Below are positions 16,994 through 25,138 of a DNA stretch of 64,000 bases, in pieces. The stretch lies in contig NZ_JAERQY020000001.1 in NCBI RefSeq assembly GCF_016735495.2, positions 1,674,001 through 1,738,000 of the forward strand, written 5' to 3'. The translations under genes and the position numbers were made by a program. Below the pieces are notes generated by a model that made no database searches, was not told the DNA's origin, and saw nothing but the letters and a program-made list of their open reading frames with translations. This DNA comes from Lysobacter sp. MMG2. Lineage in GTDB: Bacteria; Pseudomonadota; Gammaproteobacteria; Xanthomonadales; Xanthomonadaceae. Positions within the stretch are counted from its first letter, which is position 1. Each line of letters begins with the position of its first letter.

Positions 16994-18532
16994 CTACTTT
17001 GCCGCCGCCGCGCTTCCGGTCGAGCTCCCCAGCTCGTACAGGTAGTCCACGTAGGACATCACCGCGCCGTCGAAGCCCTGCACTTTCGGATTGCTGGACT
17101 CGATGAGGAAGAACTCGTCCGGCGCATGTGCGCCGCCGCCGTGCCCCAGGCCGAAATGGCCCGCCGGAAGCGACAGCGGCGGCTGCGTGAACACGAAGCC
17201 CGGATACGAACCCGCCAGGCGCGGCCACATCAGCGGCTCCACACCGTTGCGTCGCAGCACGGCGACCTGCGCCTGGATCAGGCGCGAGTCGGCGTCGGTC
17301 GAAGTCGGGTCGTAGCCGCCGCTGACGTTCACCGCGATGTCGCCGTAGCCGCGCTTGGCCAGATGCGCCTTCAGCGCTGCGACGGCGCCGTCTCGCGTCA
17401 TCGGCGGGACCAGGCGCATGTCGATCTTCGCCACCGCGCGATGCGGCAGCACGGTCTTGCCGCCCACGCCCGTGTAGCCGCCGACCAGGCCCTGGATGTT
17501 GACCGTCGGCTGCGAGACGAGGCGCTCGTTCGCCTTCTCCCACGACAGATCGTCGATCCAGTGCGGCACGCCCAGAGATTTGCGCGCCGTAGCCTCATCG
17601 CGTGCGCCGGTCGAGCGGGCGATCATCGCGCGGTCTTGCGCGCTCAGCGGTGCGGGCTTGGGGAAACCGTCGATCGTCACGGTGTTGCCGTCTTCCGAGA
17701 CCAGCGTGTCCAGCGCCTTCACCAGCCGCCAGGCCGGACTGTCCACCATCGCCTTCAGCGAGGAATGCACATCCTTCGACGGCCCGCGCCCCCAGGCCTT
17801 GCCGTCGGCCACCAGCTCCAGTTCGACCACGCCCTTGGCGCCGAGGTTGACGGTCACCGCGCCGGCGGGATCCTGCAACCCCATCGGCATGAACACGCCG
17901 ATGCTTTTCTTCAGTGCGGCCTGGATGTCGGGACGCAGGACCAGCTTGCCGATGTTGGGCGAGCCGATCTCCTCCTCGCCCTCGGCCACGAGCACGAGGT
18001 TGACGGGCATCGTCTGCTTCGCATCACGGATCGCGTGCAGTGCCGTCAGGAAGGCCATCTCGGGCCCCTTCTGGTTGGTCGCGCCGCGACCGACGACGGC
18101 CTTGCCCAGCCCGGGCTTGTCGATCAGTCGCGCTTCGAGCGGCGGCGAGGTCCATTCGGCCGGGTCGTACTGCTTCACGTCGTACATGTAATACACGCCG
18201 ACGGTAGTCGGCGCGCCGGCGTCGAGCGTGGCGAACACGCCCGGCTTGCCGCCGGTGTCGACGACCTCGACATGCTGGAAGCCCGCTTCGCGCGCAAGCC
18301 GGGCCATGTACTCGGCCCCTTGTGCGGGGTTGCGGTCCTCGGCGGCGATGGACGGCAGCGCGATCCACTCCTGCAGCGCCTTCACCGCCGTGCCATGGCG
18401 TTGGGCCACCTGGGCCTTGATCGCATCGCGATCCGGCGGAGCCGCGTGCGCGGTCATCGCCATGCACGCGGCGAGCGTGGCCAATCCAAGTGCGCGCACG
18501 CGCGCACGACGTCCCAAACCCGTTGCTGCCAT
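16994..18532 (-). CDS. M20-like peptidase with altered metal site, exported
   Basis: A 512-aa protein of the M20 dipeptidase type with a signal peptide (ALGLATLAACMAMTAHA) indicating periplasmic location. The fold segments are clear: YYMYDVKQYDPAEWTSPPLEA, GRGATNQKGPEMAFLTAL, LVAEGEEEIGSPN, a dimerisation insert and the final histidine in GGGAHAPDEF. Two usual zinc ligands are changed: the His of the GHxD motif is M116 (D118 kept), and the Asp of GRGxxDxKG is N153. The protein may use a changed metal site or be non-catalytic. The start at 18532 follows GGGAG. It is a single gene, convergent with the nitrilase. Confidence 0.85.
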   Translation of the reverse strand: MAATGLGRRARVRALGLATLAACMAMTAHAAPPDRDAIKAQVAQRHGTAVKALQEWIALPSIAAEDRNPAQGAEYMARLAREAGFQHVEVVDTGGKPGVFATLDAGAPTTVGVYYMYDVKQYDPAEWTSPPLEARLIDKPGLGKAVVGRGATNQKGPEMAFLTALHAIRDAKQTMPVNLVLVAEGEEEIGSPNIGKLVLRPDIQAALKKSIGVFMPMGLQDPAGAVTVNLGAKGVVELELVADGKAWGRGPSKDVHSSLKAMVDSPAWRLVKALDTLVSEDGNTVTIDGFPKPAPLSAQDRAMIARSTGARDEATARKSLGVPHWIDDLSWEKANERLVSQPTVNIQGLVGGYTGVGGKTVLPHRAVAKIDMRLVPPMTRDGAVAALKAHLAKRGYGDIAVNVSGGYDPTSTDADSRLIQAQVAVLRRNGVEPLMWPRLAGSYPGFVFTQPPLSLPAGHFGLGHGGGAHAPDEFFLIESSNPKVQGFDGAVMSYVDYLYELGSSTGSAAAAK

Positions 18533-18682
18533 GCATCGCTCCCAGCGGTGGTCGTGGGGCGAGTCTAGCCGAGCCGGCCGGAGCGCCGGCGTGCCCGCGC
18601 TCACGTCGTCGCGGGCGATCGCAGGATGGCCTGGCGCGCACCCGTCACGCGTACGGATGCGTATGCGAAAACGCGGCGGCGA

Positions 18683-18958
18683 TTACAGCGCGCAGCCGTC
18701 CGCGTTACCGAACGATGCCAGCGTCTGGCCATGCACTTCGACAAGGCGGTCCAGGCGGATCGTTTCGCCGGAGTCCATCGACAGGAACTCCTCGCCTTGG
18801 CGGGCGTAAACGTCGGTGATCACGCCATCGCCGCGCCGCATCGTGCCCGCATCATCGAGATACGCGACGCGGGTGAGCCGGCGCGCGGTGGCGAGGTCTT
18901 CCAGCAGGTCATGAAACTCGCAGTTGATCGGTCGATAGGACTGGTAGGTGGCGTTCAT
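18683..18958 (-). CDS. rof: Rho-binding antiterminator (Rof/YaeO family)
   Basis: A 91-aa protein whose start MNATYQSYRPINCEFHDLLEDLATAR and core (VAYLDDAGTMRRGDGVITDVYARQGEEFLSM, then IRLDRLVEVHGQTL) match Rof proteins (E. coli Rof begins MNDTYQPINCDDYDNLE). Rof binds Rho and inhibits Rho-dependent termination. The ATG at 18958 fits the family length; longer in-frame starts have no support. It lies downstream of msrA on the same strand with a hairpin between them. It is a single-domain cytosolic regulator. Confidence 0.85.
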   Translation of the reverse strand: MNATYQSYRPINCEFHDLLEDLATARRLTRVAYLDDAGTMRRGDGVITDVYARQGEEFLSMDSGETIRLDRLVEVHGQTLASFGNADGCAL

Positions 18959-18976
18959 GGCAATCACCGGGCGATG

Positions 18977-19007
18977 GCATGCCGCCGGCGTAGGCCGGCG
19001 CGCATGC
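18977..19007 (-). other. Hairpin between msrA and rof
   Basis: GCATGC (18977-18982) and GCCGGC (18984-18989) pair with GCCGGC (18994-18999) and GCATGC (19002-19007), giving a 12-bp stem with one small bulge and a 4-nt loop. It is downstream of msrA and upstream of rof on the minus strand; it may be an msrA terminator or part of the rof leader. Confidence 0.4.
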
Positions 19008-19056
19008 GATTTGGAGGGGCGTGCCGCGCGATCTGGCACGCGTGTGCGGGTGGTGG

Positions 19057-19563
19057 TCAGCCGCGCTGCGGCAGCGTCCAGTCCGGGCGGATGAAATGGC
19101 AGGTGTAGCCTTCCGGATACCGCTCCAGGTAGTCCTGATGCTCCGGCTCGGCTTCCCAGAAGGGGCCCGCGGGGGCGACTTCCGTGACGACCTTGCCCGG
19201 CCACAGGCCGGATGCGTCCACGTCGGCGATGGTGTCCAGCGCGATGCGCTTCTGCTCGTCGTCCTGGTAGAAGATCGCCGAGCGGTAGCTGGTCCCGATG
19301 TCGTTGCCCTGCCGGTTTCGCGTGGTCGGATCGTGGATCTGGAAGAAGAACTCCAGGATCCTGCGGTAGCTGATCGTGGCCGGATCGAAGGTGATCTCGA
19401 TCGCCTCGGCGTGGGTGCCGTGGTTGCGGTAGGTGGCATTGAGGACATCACCGCCGCTGTAGCCCACGCGCGTGGCGACGATGCCCGGGATGCGGCGCAG
19501 CAGATCCTGCATGCCCCAGAAGCAGCCACCGGCGAGCAATGCGGTTTGGGTGTGGGCGGTCAT
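19057..19563 (-). CDS. msrA: Peptide-methionine (S)-S-oxide reductase MsrA
   Basis: A 168-aa MsrA with the catalytic motif GCFW (12-15, nucleophile C14), followed by GYSGG ([12 protein letters not shown]), [36 protein letters not shown] and [15 protein letters not shown], all diagnostic of the family. It repairs oxidised methionine with reduced thioredoxin in the cytosol. The start at 19563 follows GAGG; an upstream in-frame ATG at 19608 is inside the hairpin region. It lies downstream of ohr on the same strand, so both oxidative-stress genes may be read together despite the hairpin between them. Confidence 0.95.
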   Translation of the reverse strand: MTAHTQTALLAGGCFWGMQDLLRRIPGIVATRVGYSGGDVLNATYRNHGTHAEAIEITFDPATISYRRILEFFFQIHDPTTRNRQGNDIGTSYRSAIFYQDDEQKRIALDTIADVDASGLWPGKVVTEVAPAGPFWEAEPEHQDYLERYPEGYTCHFIRPDWTLPQRG

Positions 19564-19591
19564 GGGGTTTCCTCTGGTCTCTTCCTGGAAG

Positions 19592-19622
19592 GTGGCCGGC
19601 TGGCGCATGGCCAGCCGGCCAC
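19592..19622 (-). terminator. Hairpin downstream of ohr
   Basis: A perfect 13-bp stem, GTGGCCGGCTGGC (19592-19604) and GCCAGCCGGCCAC (19610-19622), loop GCATG. It begins 8 bp after the ohr stop and ends 28 bp before the msrA start. No T-run follows, so read-through into msrA is possible. Confidence 0.55.
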
Positions 19623-19630
19623 GGGTGCAG

Positions 19631-20071
19631 TTACGAAGTGGTGACGTTCACGGCCACATCAATATTGCCGTGGACCGCCTTGGAGTACGGGCAGATCTGA
19701 TGCGCCGCGTGGGCGATCTTCTCGGCTACGTCCTGGGCCACGCCCGGCATGCGCACATCGAAACGGGCGGCCAGCTGCCAGGCCGCGCCGGACTGGCCGA
19801 GGACGACCTCGATGTCCACCGAGAGGTCGGCCGGCAAGCTCACGCGCTTCTGCGCGGCCACCAGCCCTACCGCCGTGATGTAGCAGGCCGACCACGCGCC
19901 GGCGAACAACTGCTCGGCCGTCGGGTGCGGCGCGACGTCGGTGAAGGCCAGCGCCTGGCCGTCGACAGCGGTGAGTTCCAGGTTCACGCTGCCATGGTCG
20001 GCAGCGGACGGCGGCGGGTTGACGGTGGTGTGCGTCTTGCCGGTGAAGAGGATTTTGTCGATGGCGTTCAT
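19631..20071 (-). CDS. ohr: Organic hydroperoxide resistance protein Ohr
   Basis: A 146-aa OsmC/Ohr-family thiol peroxidase. The two reactive cysteines are present: C63 ([15 protein letters not shown]) and C127 ([13 protein letters not shown]). The layout ([12 protein letters not shown] at the start) is that of true Ohr, which reduces organic and fatty-acid hydroperoxides using lipoylated proteins. It is divergent from ohrR at 20365, and the intergenic region holds repeated ATCGNNNNCGAT-type boxes, so OhrR should repress it until peroxides oxidise the regulator. The start ATG at 20071 fits the family length. Confidence 0.95.
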   Translation of the reverse strand: MNAIDKILFTGKTHTTVNPPPSAADHGSVNLELTAVDGQALAFTDVAPHPTAEQLFAGAWSACYITAVGLVAAQKRVSLPADLSVDIEVVLGQSGAAWQLAARFDVRMPGVAQDVAEKIAHAAHQICPYSKAVHGNIDVAVNVTTS

Positions 20072-20109
20072 GAGCGTGTACCGTGTCTGGCGGGGGAGGT
20101 TGTTTTACA

Positions 20110-20136
20110 TCGCATGCGATTGAATCGTTTGCGATG
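20110..20136. promoter_or_regulatory. OhrR operator pair proximal to ohr
   Basis: Two 12-bp boxes, ATCGCATGCGAT (20110-20121, a perfect palindrome) and ATCGTTTGCGAT (20125-20136), start 15 bp apart. They lie 39-65 bp upstream of the ohr start and probably overlap its promoter. Confidence 0.7.
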
Positions 20137-20203
20137 GCGCGCACTCTAGACGCGCCCCTGGCGATTGCCAAGGGTCGCGGCAGGGATGGTTCAAGCTTCA
20201 TTC

Positions 20204-20230
20204 ATCGCTTGCGCTTAGATCGCACGCGAT
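20204..20230. promoter_or_regulatory. OhrR operator pair, middle
   Basis: ATCGCTTGCGCT (20204-20215, one base off) and ATCGCACGCGAT (20219-20230) start 15 bp apart, repeating the arrangement of the two flanking pairs in the middle of the ohr-ohrR interval. Confidence 0.6.
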
Positions 20231-20304
20231 TTATTACGATATGCTCCCTGACTGGGCTTGAGCGGGCATCGCAGGCTGAACCGGGCACTATTGACCGGAT
20301 TCAC

Positions 20305-20336
20305 ATCGCTCCCGATTCCATCGCAAGCGATATAAT
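20305..20336. promoter_or_regulatory. OhrR operator pair and -10 box of ohrR
   Basis: ATCGCTCCCGAT (20305-20316) and ATCGCAAGCGAT (20320-20331) start 15 bp apart. The second box shares its last base with a perfect -10 TATAAT (20331-20336), 28 bp before the ohrR start, so binding should block ohrR transcription (autorepression). No good -35 is visible. Confidence 0.65.
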
Positions 20337-20364
20337 CATCCGGTCAGCCGCTCCGGAGCCCTCC

Positions 20365-20817
20365 ATGAAATCGAAAGCCGATGCGCCCGACCGCAAACTG
20401 TCGGACTTCCTGTGCTTTGCGGTCTATTCGGCCAACCTCGCCTTCGGCAAGGTGTACCGGCCGGTCCTCGACGAACTGAGCCTGACCTACACCCAGTACG
20501 TCACCCTCGTCGCGCTGTGGGAAGAGGATGACCTGACCGTCAGCCGCCTCGGCGAGAAGCTCTTCCTGGAATCCAACACGCTTACGCCCATCCTCAAGAA
20601 GCTCGAAGGCATGGGCTATGTGGAGCGTGCGCGCGATCCGGCGGACGAGCGTCAGGTCCGTGTGCGCGTGACCCGGAACGGTCGCCGCCTGCGCGAGCGC
20701 GCCGTGATCGATCTGGGCGATGCCTGCGGCCTGAGCACCAAGGATTTCGCCAGATTGCAGAAGGAGATCGTCACGCTGCGCAACAGCCTCCTCGACGCGG
20801 TGGACCGCACGGAGTAA
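20365..20817 (+). CDS. ohrR: MarR-family peroxide sensor OhrR
   Basis: A 150-aa MarR-type repressor with the conserved peroxide-sensing cysteine C17 in LSDFLCFAVYSANLAFGKVYRPVLDELSLTYTQY, a signature of OhrR, and the winged-helix core VSRLGEKLFLESNTLTPILKKLEGMGYVERARDPADERQVRV. Oxidation of C17 is expected to release DNA. The start at 20365 follows GGAG. It is divergent from ohr, with three pairs of 12-bp boxes between them. Whether it works as a one-Cys or two-Cys sensor cannot be decided by eye. Confidence 0.93.
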   Translation: MKSKADAPDRKLSDFLCFAVYSANLAFGKVYRPVLDELSLTYTQYVTLVALWEEDDLTVSRLGEKLFLESNTLTPILKKLEGMGYVERARDPADERQVRVRVTRNGRRLRERAVIDLGDACGLSTKDFARLQKEIVTLRNSLLDAVDRTE

Positions 20818-21046
20818 GGCCCGCCGCTCTCGCCCATCGCAATCGTTGCGGTGGGTCGGAGCGACTGCGCACCTCTGTCACTCATACGTTCTACGCCGCG
20901 CGATCCCTCGCCGCAACCGCCATTCGTCGGTGTGTTGCGCGCCTCGCGCAAGGCGGATTCGACCGCATTGCATCGCGTGATGCAGCGATGCCGCGAAGTC
21001 GTGATGACGCTGCATGCATCGCACGCGCGCACGCTCCCAGCCCGCT

Positions 21047-22576
21047 TCAGCCCTTCGGCAGCTTCGCGGCAATGCGCGCGAGCATGTACGAATGGAACGG
21101 GTTGAAGCCAAGCCTGACCAGGCTGTCCTGCGAGACCATCAACGCATTGCGCTCGCCGCGTACCGCGATGGCGCCCAGCTGCAGGCCACCGCGCCCCGAC
21201 GGTATGTTTCCGTAGAGGGGATCGTCCTGCGGGAATGGCAATGCGACGTGTGAGAGCGAGTACACGTCGGCGGGATAGCGCATGCCGATGGGTTCGGCGA
21301 CGATCGCCTCCGCGGTGGCCGGACGCGAGCGCGCCAGAACGTTCGCATCGCTGTCGGAGGTGGCGCCGACGATGGTCACCGCGTACCGGCGCGGCGACTG
21401 CAGTACATCGCGTGACCAGTCGCTGGCGGCGCTGCGCAGGATCGGCGCGATCACGCGGCTGCGATTCACGTCGAACAGCACCAGCTCGCTGCCATTGGAC
21501 GGCAGCGCTTCGAACAGCCGCGTCATCACGGCGCGCGCCGATACGGTGTCGTCCACGACGGACTGGAAGGCGAGGATCGGCGGAAGCTGGTTCATCCGCT
21601 GCTTCGCGGCAACCTGCGTGAGCGTCGCCTGGAGATCGGAAGTGACCAGGTAGGATTCACGCGCCGCACGCACCGGGAACGAGTTGTACTTGAATGCGTT
21701 GAACTCGGGCATCAGGTCCAACCACGCCGACTTGGCCCAGCGACCGAACAGCGCCGGCAGCCCCGCCAGCCCGGCATAGCGCGCGAAGCGGTTCACCTCG
21801 ATCATCGGCGAGAGCAGCACGATGCGCTGCACGCCGGCCGATTCTCCGCGTTCCAGCCGCCTCAGCACGTGCGTGAGCGCCAGTGCACCTCCGTTGGAGT
21901 ACCCGACCAGATGGACCGGCAGCTTCCCCGCCGTGCGCCGCTGCGCTTCGCCCATCGCCATGTCTACGGCCGCGTACCACTCCTTGCGGCCCTCGCGCGT
22001 CAACCCGGCGGGCACGGTGCCGTGCCCCGGCATGCGCGGCACGAGGGCGACGAAGCCGTGCTCGCGGTACAGCTCGGCCAGGCTGAGCATGCTGTACGGC
22101 GAGTCCGTGAGGCCGTGCAGCAGCACGGCGACGCCGCGTGGCGCCCCACGGGGTTCCAGTACGAACGAGCGGTTCCAGTCGCGCTCGAAGCGCAATGGCG
22201 ACACGATGCTCGCGTCGTAGTAGCGGTTGAGCGGCGTGCGGTCGCCCGGCTCCATCTTCTTTTCGAGCTTGCCGTGCAATTTCGCGTACATCGCGTCTTC
22301 CGCACGGACGTAGGCTCGCCAGTCGCCGTGGGCGACGGTGTCGGCGCTGGGCTCCTCCGGCACGATCGTCTGCCATGGACGCAACGGCGGTCCCTGCGTC
22401 GACAGATACGCGCGCACGCACACCAGCACGAGCAGCACAAACGCGATGAACCAGACGGCCTTGCGCAGCAGCGTCCACAGGCCGCTGAAGGATTGCCGCA
22501 CGAGGCTGCGCAGCGGGCGATGGGGCCCGGGTCGCCCCTCGTCGCCGTGCGCTTCGTCTTCCGGCGTGATTGCCAT
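21047..22576 (-). CDS. Membrane-anchored alpha/beta hydrolase
   Basis: A 509-aa protein with one N-terminal membrane helix (41-57, VWFIAFVLLVLVCVRAYL) and an alpha/beta-hydrolase domain probably facing the periplasm. Visible features are the oxyanion-hole segment VAVLLHGLTDSPYSM (149-163), nucleophile S227 in GYSNGG, a likely acid in SVVDDTVSA and a likely histidine in SLSHVALPF. It resembles large serine aminopeptidase-like or lysophospholipase-like hydrolases. The ATG at 22576 is chosen; one at 22609 would add 11 residues and is also possible. It lies downstream of the acid phosphatase on the same strand. Substrate unknown. Confidence 0.85.
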   Translation of the reverse strand: MAITPEDEAHGDEGRPGPHRPLRSLVRQSFSGLWTLLRKAVWFIAFVLLVLVCVRAYLSTQGPPLRPWQTIVPEEPSADTVAHGDWRAYVRAEDAMYAKLHGKLEKKMEPGDRTPLNRYYDASIVSPLRFERDWNRSFVLEPRGAPRGVAVLLHGLTDSPYSMLSLAELYREHGFVALVPRMPGHGTVPAGLTREGRKEWYAAVDMAMGEAQRRTAGKLPVHLVGYSNGGALALTHVLRRLERGESAGVQRIVLLSPMIEVNRFARYAGLAGLPALFGRWAKSAWLDLMPEFNAFKYNSFPVRAARESYLVTSDLQATLTQVAAKQRMNQLPPILAFQSVVDDTVSARAVMTRLFEALPSNGSELVLFDVNRSRVIAPILRSAASDWSRDVLQSPRRYAVTIVGATSDSDANVLARSRPATAEAIVAEPIGMRYPADVYSLSHVALPFPQDDPLYGNIPSGRGGLQLGAIAVRGERNALMVSQDSLVRLGFNPFHSYMLARIAAKLPKG

Positions 22577-22704
22577 GCACAGCCCCCGCTCCGACGGATG
22601 CGCAGGCATGGTGCACGCGACCGGCGGCCGGTATCAACTTCGAAGGTGCGCCCTGCCCTTCTTGTCGCAGGCCGGGCCCGGGCGTATCGCCGCGGCCCGG
22701 CCTG

Positions 22705-22727
22705 CGGCCCGGGCTGGACCCGGGCCG
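22705..22727 (-). other. GC hairpin after the acid phosphatase gene
   Basis: A 9-bp stem, CGGCCCGGG (22705-22713) and CCCGGGCCG (22719-22727), 5-nt loop, begins 8 bp after the phosphatase stop. It may terminate that transcript before the hydrolase gene; it lacks a T-run. Confidence 0.4.
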
Positions 22728-22734
22728 TGTTGCG

Positions 22735-23655
22735 TTACAGCACGCCGTCGATGCGCTGCGCGAGCGCGGTGGCTTCGGCGTCGCAGTCCACGTCGGGCCG
22801 GGCGCCACTGGCGCGCAGCTGTGCGATCTCCGTTGCCGCGGACGCCATGTCCGCCCGGAAGTCGGCATTGGCGTGCAGCGCGGCAACCGTCGAAGACGCC
22901 GTCGTGCGTCCTTCGAGGATGTCGCTCTGCCAGTGCGCATTGCAGACCAGGCGGCTCTCGCCGAACGAGCGGCCGCGCGCCAGCAGTGCGTCGGCGCGCT
23001 CGGGCGCCAGTTCGGTGAGGATCAACGCCCAGGCCCAGCCGATGGACGTATGCCCGGACGGGTACGAACCGTCTTTGCGCAGCGCGGCTTCGTCCTCGGG
23101 TCGGCACGTTCCCTCCTTGTAGTGCACGAAGGGACGGATGCGCTTGTACTGGTTCTTCGCACCGTACGTCGCAAGCGCCGCATCGGTCAGCGTCCGCCGC
23201 AGCAGTTGGTACAGATACGGCGACTGTTGCTGCGTCACCGGCACGCCCAGTGCGCAGGAGAACACCGAGGCCACGTGCGGAAAGGCGAGGTCGGCATCGG
23301 ACGCGGCCAGTGTGTAGCGCGGCGTATCGCGCAGCTTCTGCGAAGCGCGGCTCACCGCCTGGTCGTTGCGGAACGCCGCCGAACCTTCCGCCGGCGGCGG
23401 TGGCAGCAGCTTCAAGCTGTCGGGCAAGTTGCGGCCGAGGTAACCGGCGAGCACGCCCGGATGGATCTCGGGAACGGTGGGCGGAACCGCCGGGCGGGCG
23501 TCGGCGGCCGGTGTCGCCTTGGCATCGACGGACGGCGCGGCCGTCGGCGACGACGCGCATGCGCCCGCCAGCACCGCAGCGAGCGCAATCCACCCACGCA
23601 TCGCCGGATGAATCGCGCAGCGCGTGGAATCCATCGAACGTGGGGCGATAGGCAT
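22735..23655 (-). CDS. Class A nonspecific acid phosphatase (PAP2 superfamily), exported
   Basis: A 306-aa phosphatase with the full PAP2/class A signature: K167-x6-R174-P175 (KNQYKRIRP), PSGH (199-202) and S234-R235-x5-H241-x3-D245 (SRLVCNAHWQSD). Class A enzymes (PhoN-like) dephosphorylate many phosphomonoesters in the periplasm. The start at 23655 follows GGAGACTCGCC. The N-terminus contains a short hydrophobic stretch GWIALAAVLAGAC that may be a lipoprotein signal, although an alanine sits at the -3 position of the lipobox. A proline/alanine-rich linker (37-66) follows. Membrane anchoring is therefore uncertain. Confidence 0.92.
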   Translation of the reverse strand: MPIAPRSMDSTRCAIHPAMRGWIALAAVLAGACASSPTAAPSVDAKATPAADARPAVPPTVPEIHPGVLAGYLGRNLPDSLKLLPPPPAEGSAAFRNDQAVSRASQKLRDTPRYTLAASDADLAFPHVASVFSCALGVPVTQQQSPYLYQLLRRTLTDAALATYGAKNQYKRIRPFVHYKEGTCRPEDEAALRKDGSYPSGHTSIGWAWALILTELAPERADALLARGRSFGESRLVCNAHWQSDILEGRTTASSTVAALHANADFRADMASAATEIAQLRASGARPDVDCDAEATALAQRIDGVL

Positions 23656-24229
23656 GGCGAGTCTCCGCGAAGCGTGTGGCCGCCGTGGATTGTCACGGCG
23701 GATCGGTGGCGAGCGTAACCGCCCATCGGTGCGGCCCGCGTCGCGGTAGAACATTTCACCCAGTCATAACGTCGACGAAGCGGTCTCCCCCTCCCGCACC
23801 CGGGACGCCGCATGCCCTGCTCAATTGTTGCGCGTGGGACAACACCGGATGTCCGCGCCCAGGCCTTCCGCCTCCTGCACGCGACGCCCTATCGTCGCCC
23901 TCAAGGTCGAATCGATGCTCCATCCGATCGACCGCGATCTTGCGCACCCTGCGGTGTGGAAGATGTTCCTATGCTTCTTGTCCGCCGTAACGAAGAGGAC
24001 GGATGTCAGTTCGTCGAGGCGGCTGTAACGGGCGTGCACTTTCCATCCGTTCGTGCACGGGACAACCCCACGTCGGCGCGGCGTCCCCGCGGAATCCGAT
24101 CAGCTACACGACGAGACGGCGGACAAGAAGCACTCCATTGTTTCCACCCCACGCGGGCCATCGTTCCATCGGGTCGAGCTGCCGCTGCGACGATCCGCGA
24201 TGACGCGCTCCTGATCGGGAGTCCGAACC
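23656..24229. other. 574-bp interval with no confident gene
   Basis: It lies between the divergent acid phosphatase and NmrA-like genes. Open frames here are short, lack ribosome-binding sites and show no recognisable motif. It presumably holds both promoters. I see no clear palindrome or repeat. Confidence 0.5.
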
Positions 24230-25033
24230 ATGAAGGTTGTAGTTGCAGGCGGAAGTGGCCTGGTGGGATCCAGGCTGGTCACGCGACTGAGCCAGCTCGG
24301 CCACGACGTCGTCGCCGCCTCGCGGCGCACGGGCGTGGACACCGTCACGGGACACGGACTCGACGACGCACTCAGCGGTGCGCACACCGTGATCGACGTG
24401 ACGAACGCGCCTTCGTTCGAAGACCCGGAGGTCACCGAGTTCTTCCGCCGATCCACTGAGAACCTGCTCGCGGCGGGCGCGCGCGCGGGCGTTTCGCATC
24501 ACATCGCGCTGTCGGTGGTCGGCACGCAACGCCTGCAGGGCAGCGCGTACTTCCGCGCGAAACAAGTCCAGGAGCGTCTGGTCGGCAACGCCACGGTGCC
24601 GCACACGCTGGTGCGCGCGACGCAGTTCTTCGAGTTCATGGCCACCATCATCCCGCCGGGCAGCGGCAAGGACATCGTCCACCTCTCGCCGGGTACGGTG
24701 CAGCCGGTGGCGGCCGACGACGTGGCCGCCCGCCTCGCGGAACTGGTGTCCGCGCCTGCGTCGCATGCGGTGCTGGAGATCGCCGGGCCCGACACATTCC
24801 ACCTCAACGAACTCGTGCAGTGGGTCATGTACAGCTACCAGGACGACCGGCCCGTCGTTGCCGATCCCGCTGCCGGTTACTACGGCGCGATCCTCGACGA
24901 CCACACCCTCACGCCGGGCCCCGATGCGGTCATCGCGCAGACGCACTTTCGCGAGTGGCTCGAAGGCTACCTGTCCGGCGGAATCGAGATCCCGCACGTG
25001 CACCATCCCAGCCCGATCGCAGGCGTGCGTTAA
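24230..25033 (+). CDS. NmrA/NAD(P)-binding atypical SDR
   Basis: A 267-aa Rossmann-fold protein with the N-terminal nucleotide-binding motif GGSGLVG (7-13) and no classical YxxxK catalytic pair in the usual place. It resembles NmrA-like and NAD(P)H-binding atypical SDRs (segments VIDVTNAPSFEDP, HHIALSVVGTQRLQGSAYFRAKQVQERLV, HTLVRATQFFEF). Such proteins act as redox sensors or as reductases or isomerases on small metabolites. The start at 24230 follows GGGAG. It is 105 bp upstream of the sulfatase on the same strand. The role is unknown. Confidence 0.85.
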   Translation: MKVVVAGGSGLVGSRLVTRLSQLGHDVVAASRRTGVDTVTGHGLDDALSGAHTVIDVTNAPSFEDPEVTEFFRRSTENLLAAGARAGVSHHIALSVVGTQRLQGSAYFRAKQVQERLVGNATVPHTLVRATQFFEFMATIIPPGSGKDIVHLSPGTVQPVAADDVAARLAELVSAPASHAVLEIAGPDTFHLNELVQWVMYSYQDDRPVVADPAAGYYGAILDDHTLTPGPDAVIAQTHFREWLEGYLSGGIEIPHVHHPSPIAGVR

Positions 25034-25138
25034 CGGCGCCTCGGCGCGGATTTCACGGTGGCGACACGTCCGGGGTGAAGAATCCATGAACCGCTCGGTC
25101 ACTCGAGCCGGGCGGCGCCCTCACCTCGGGAGATCCTC

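Noticed and set aside
23656-24229. Small genes in the 574-bp gap
   Set aside because: Short frames on both strands lack ribosome-binding sites, motifs and plausible composition.
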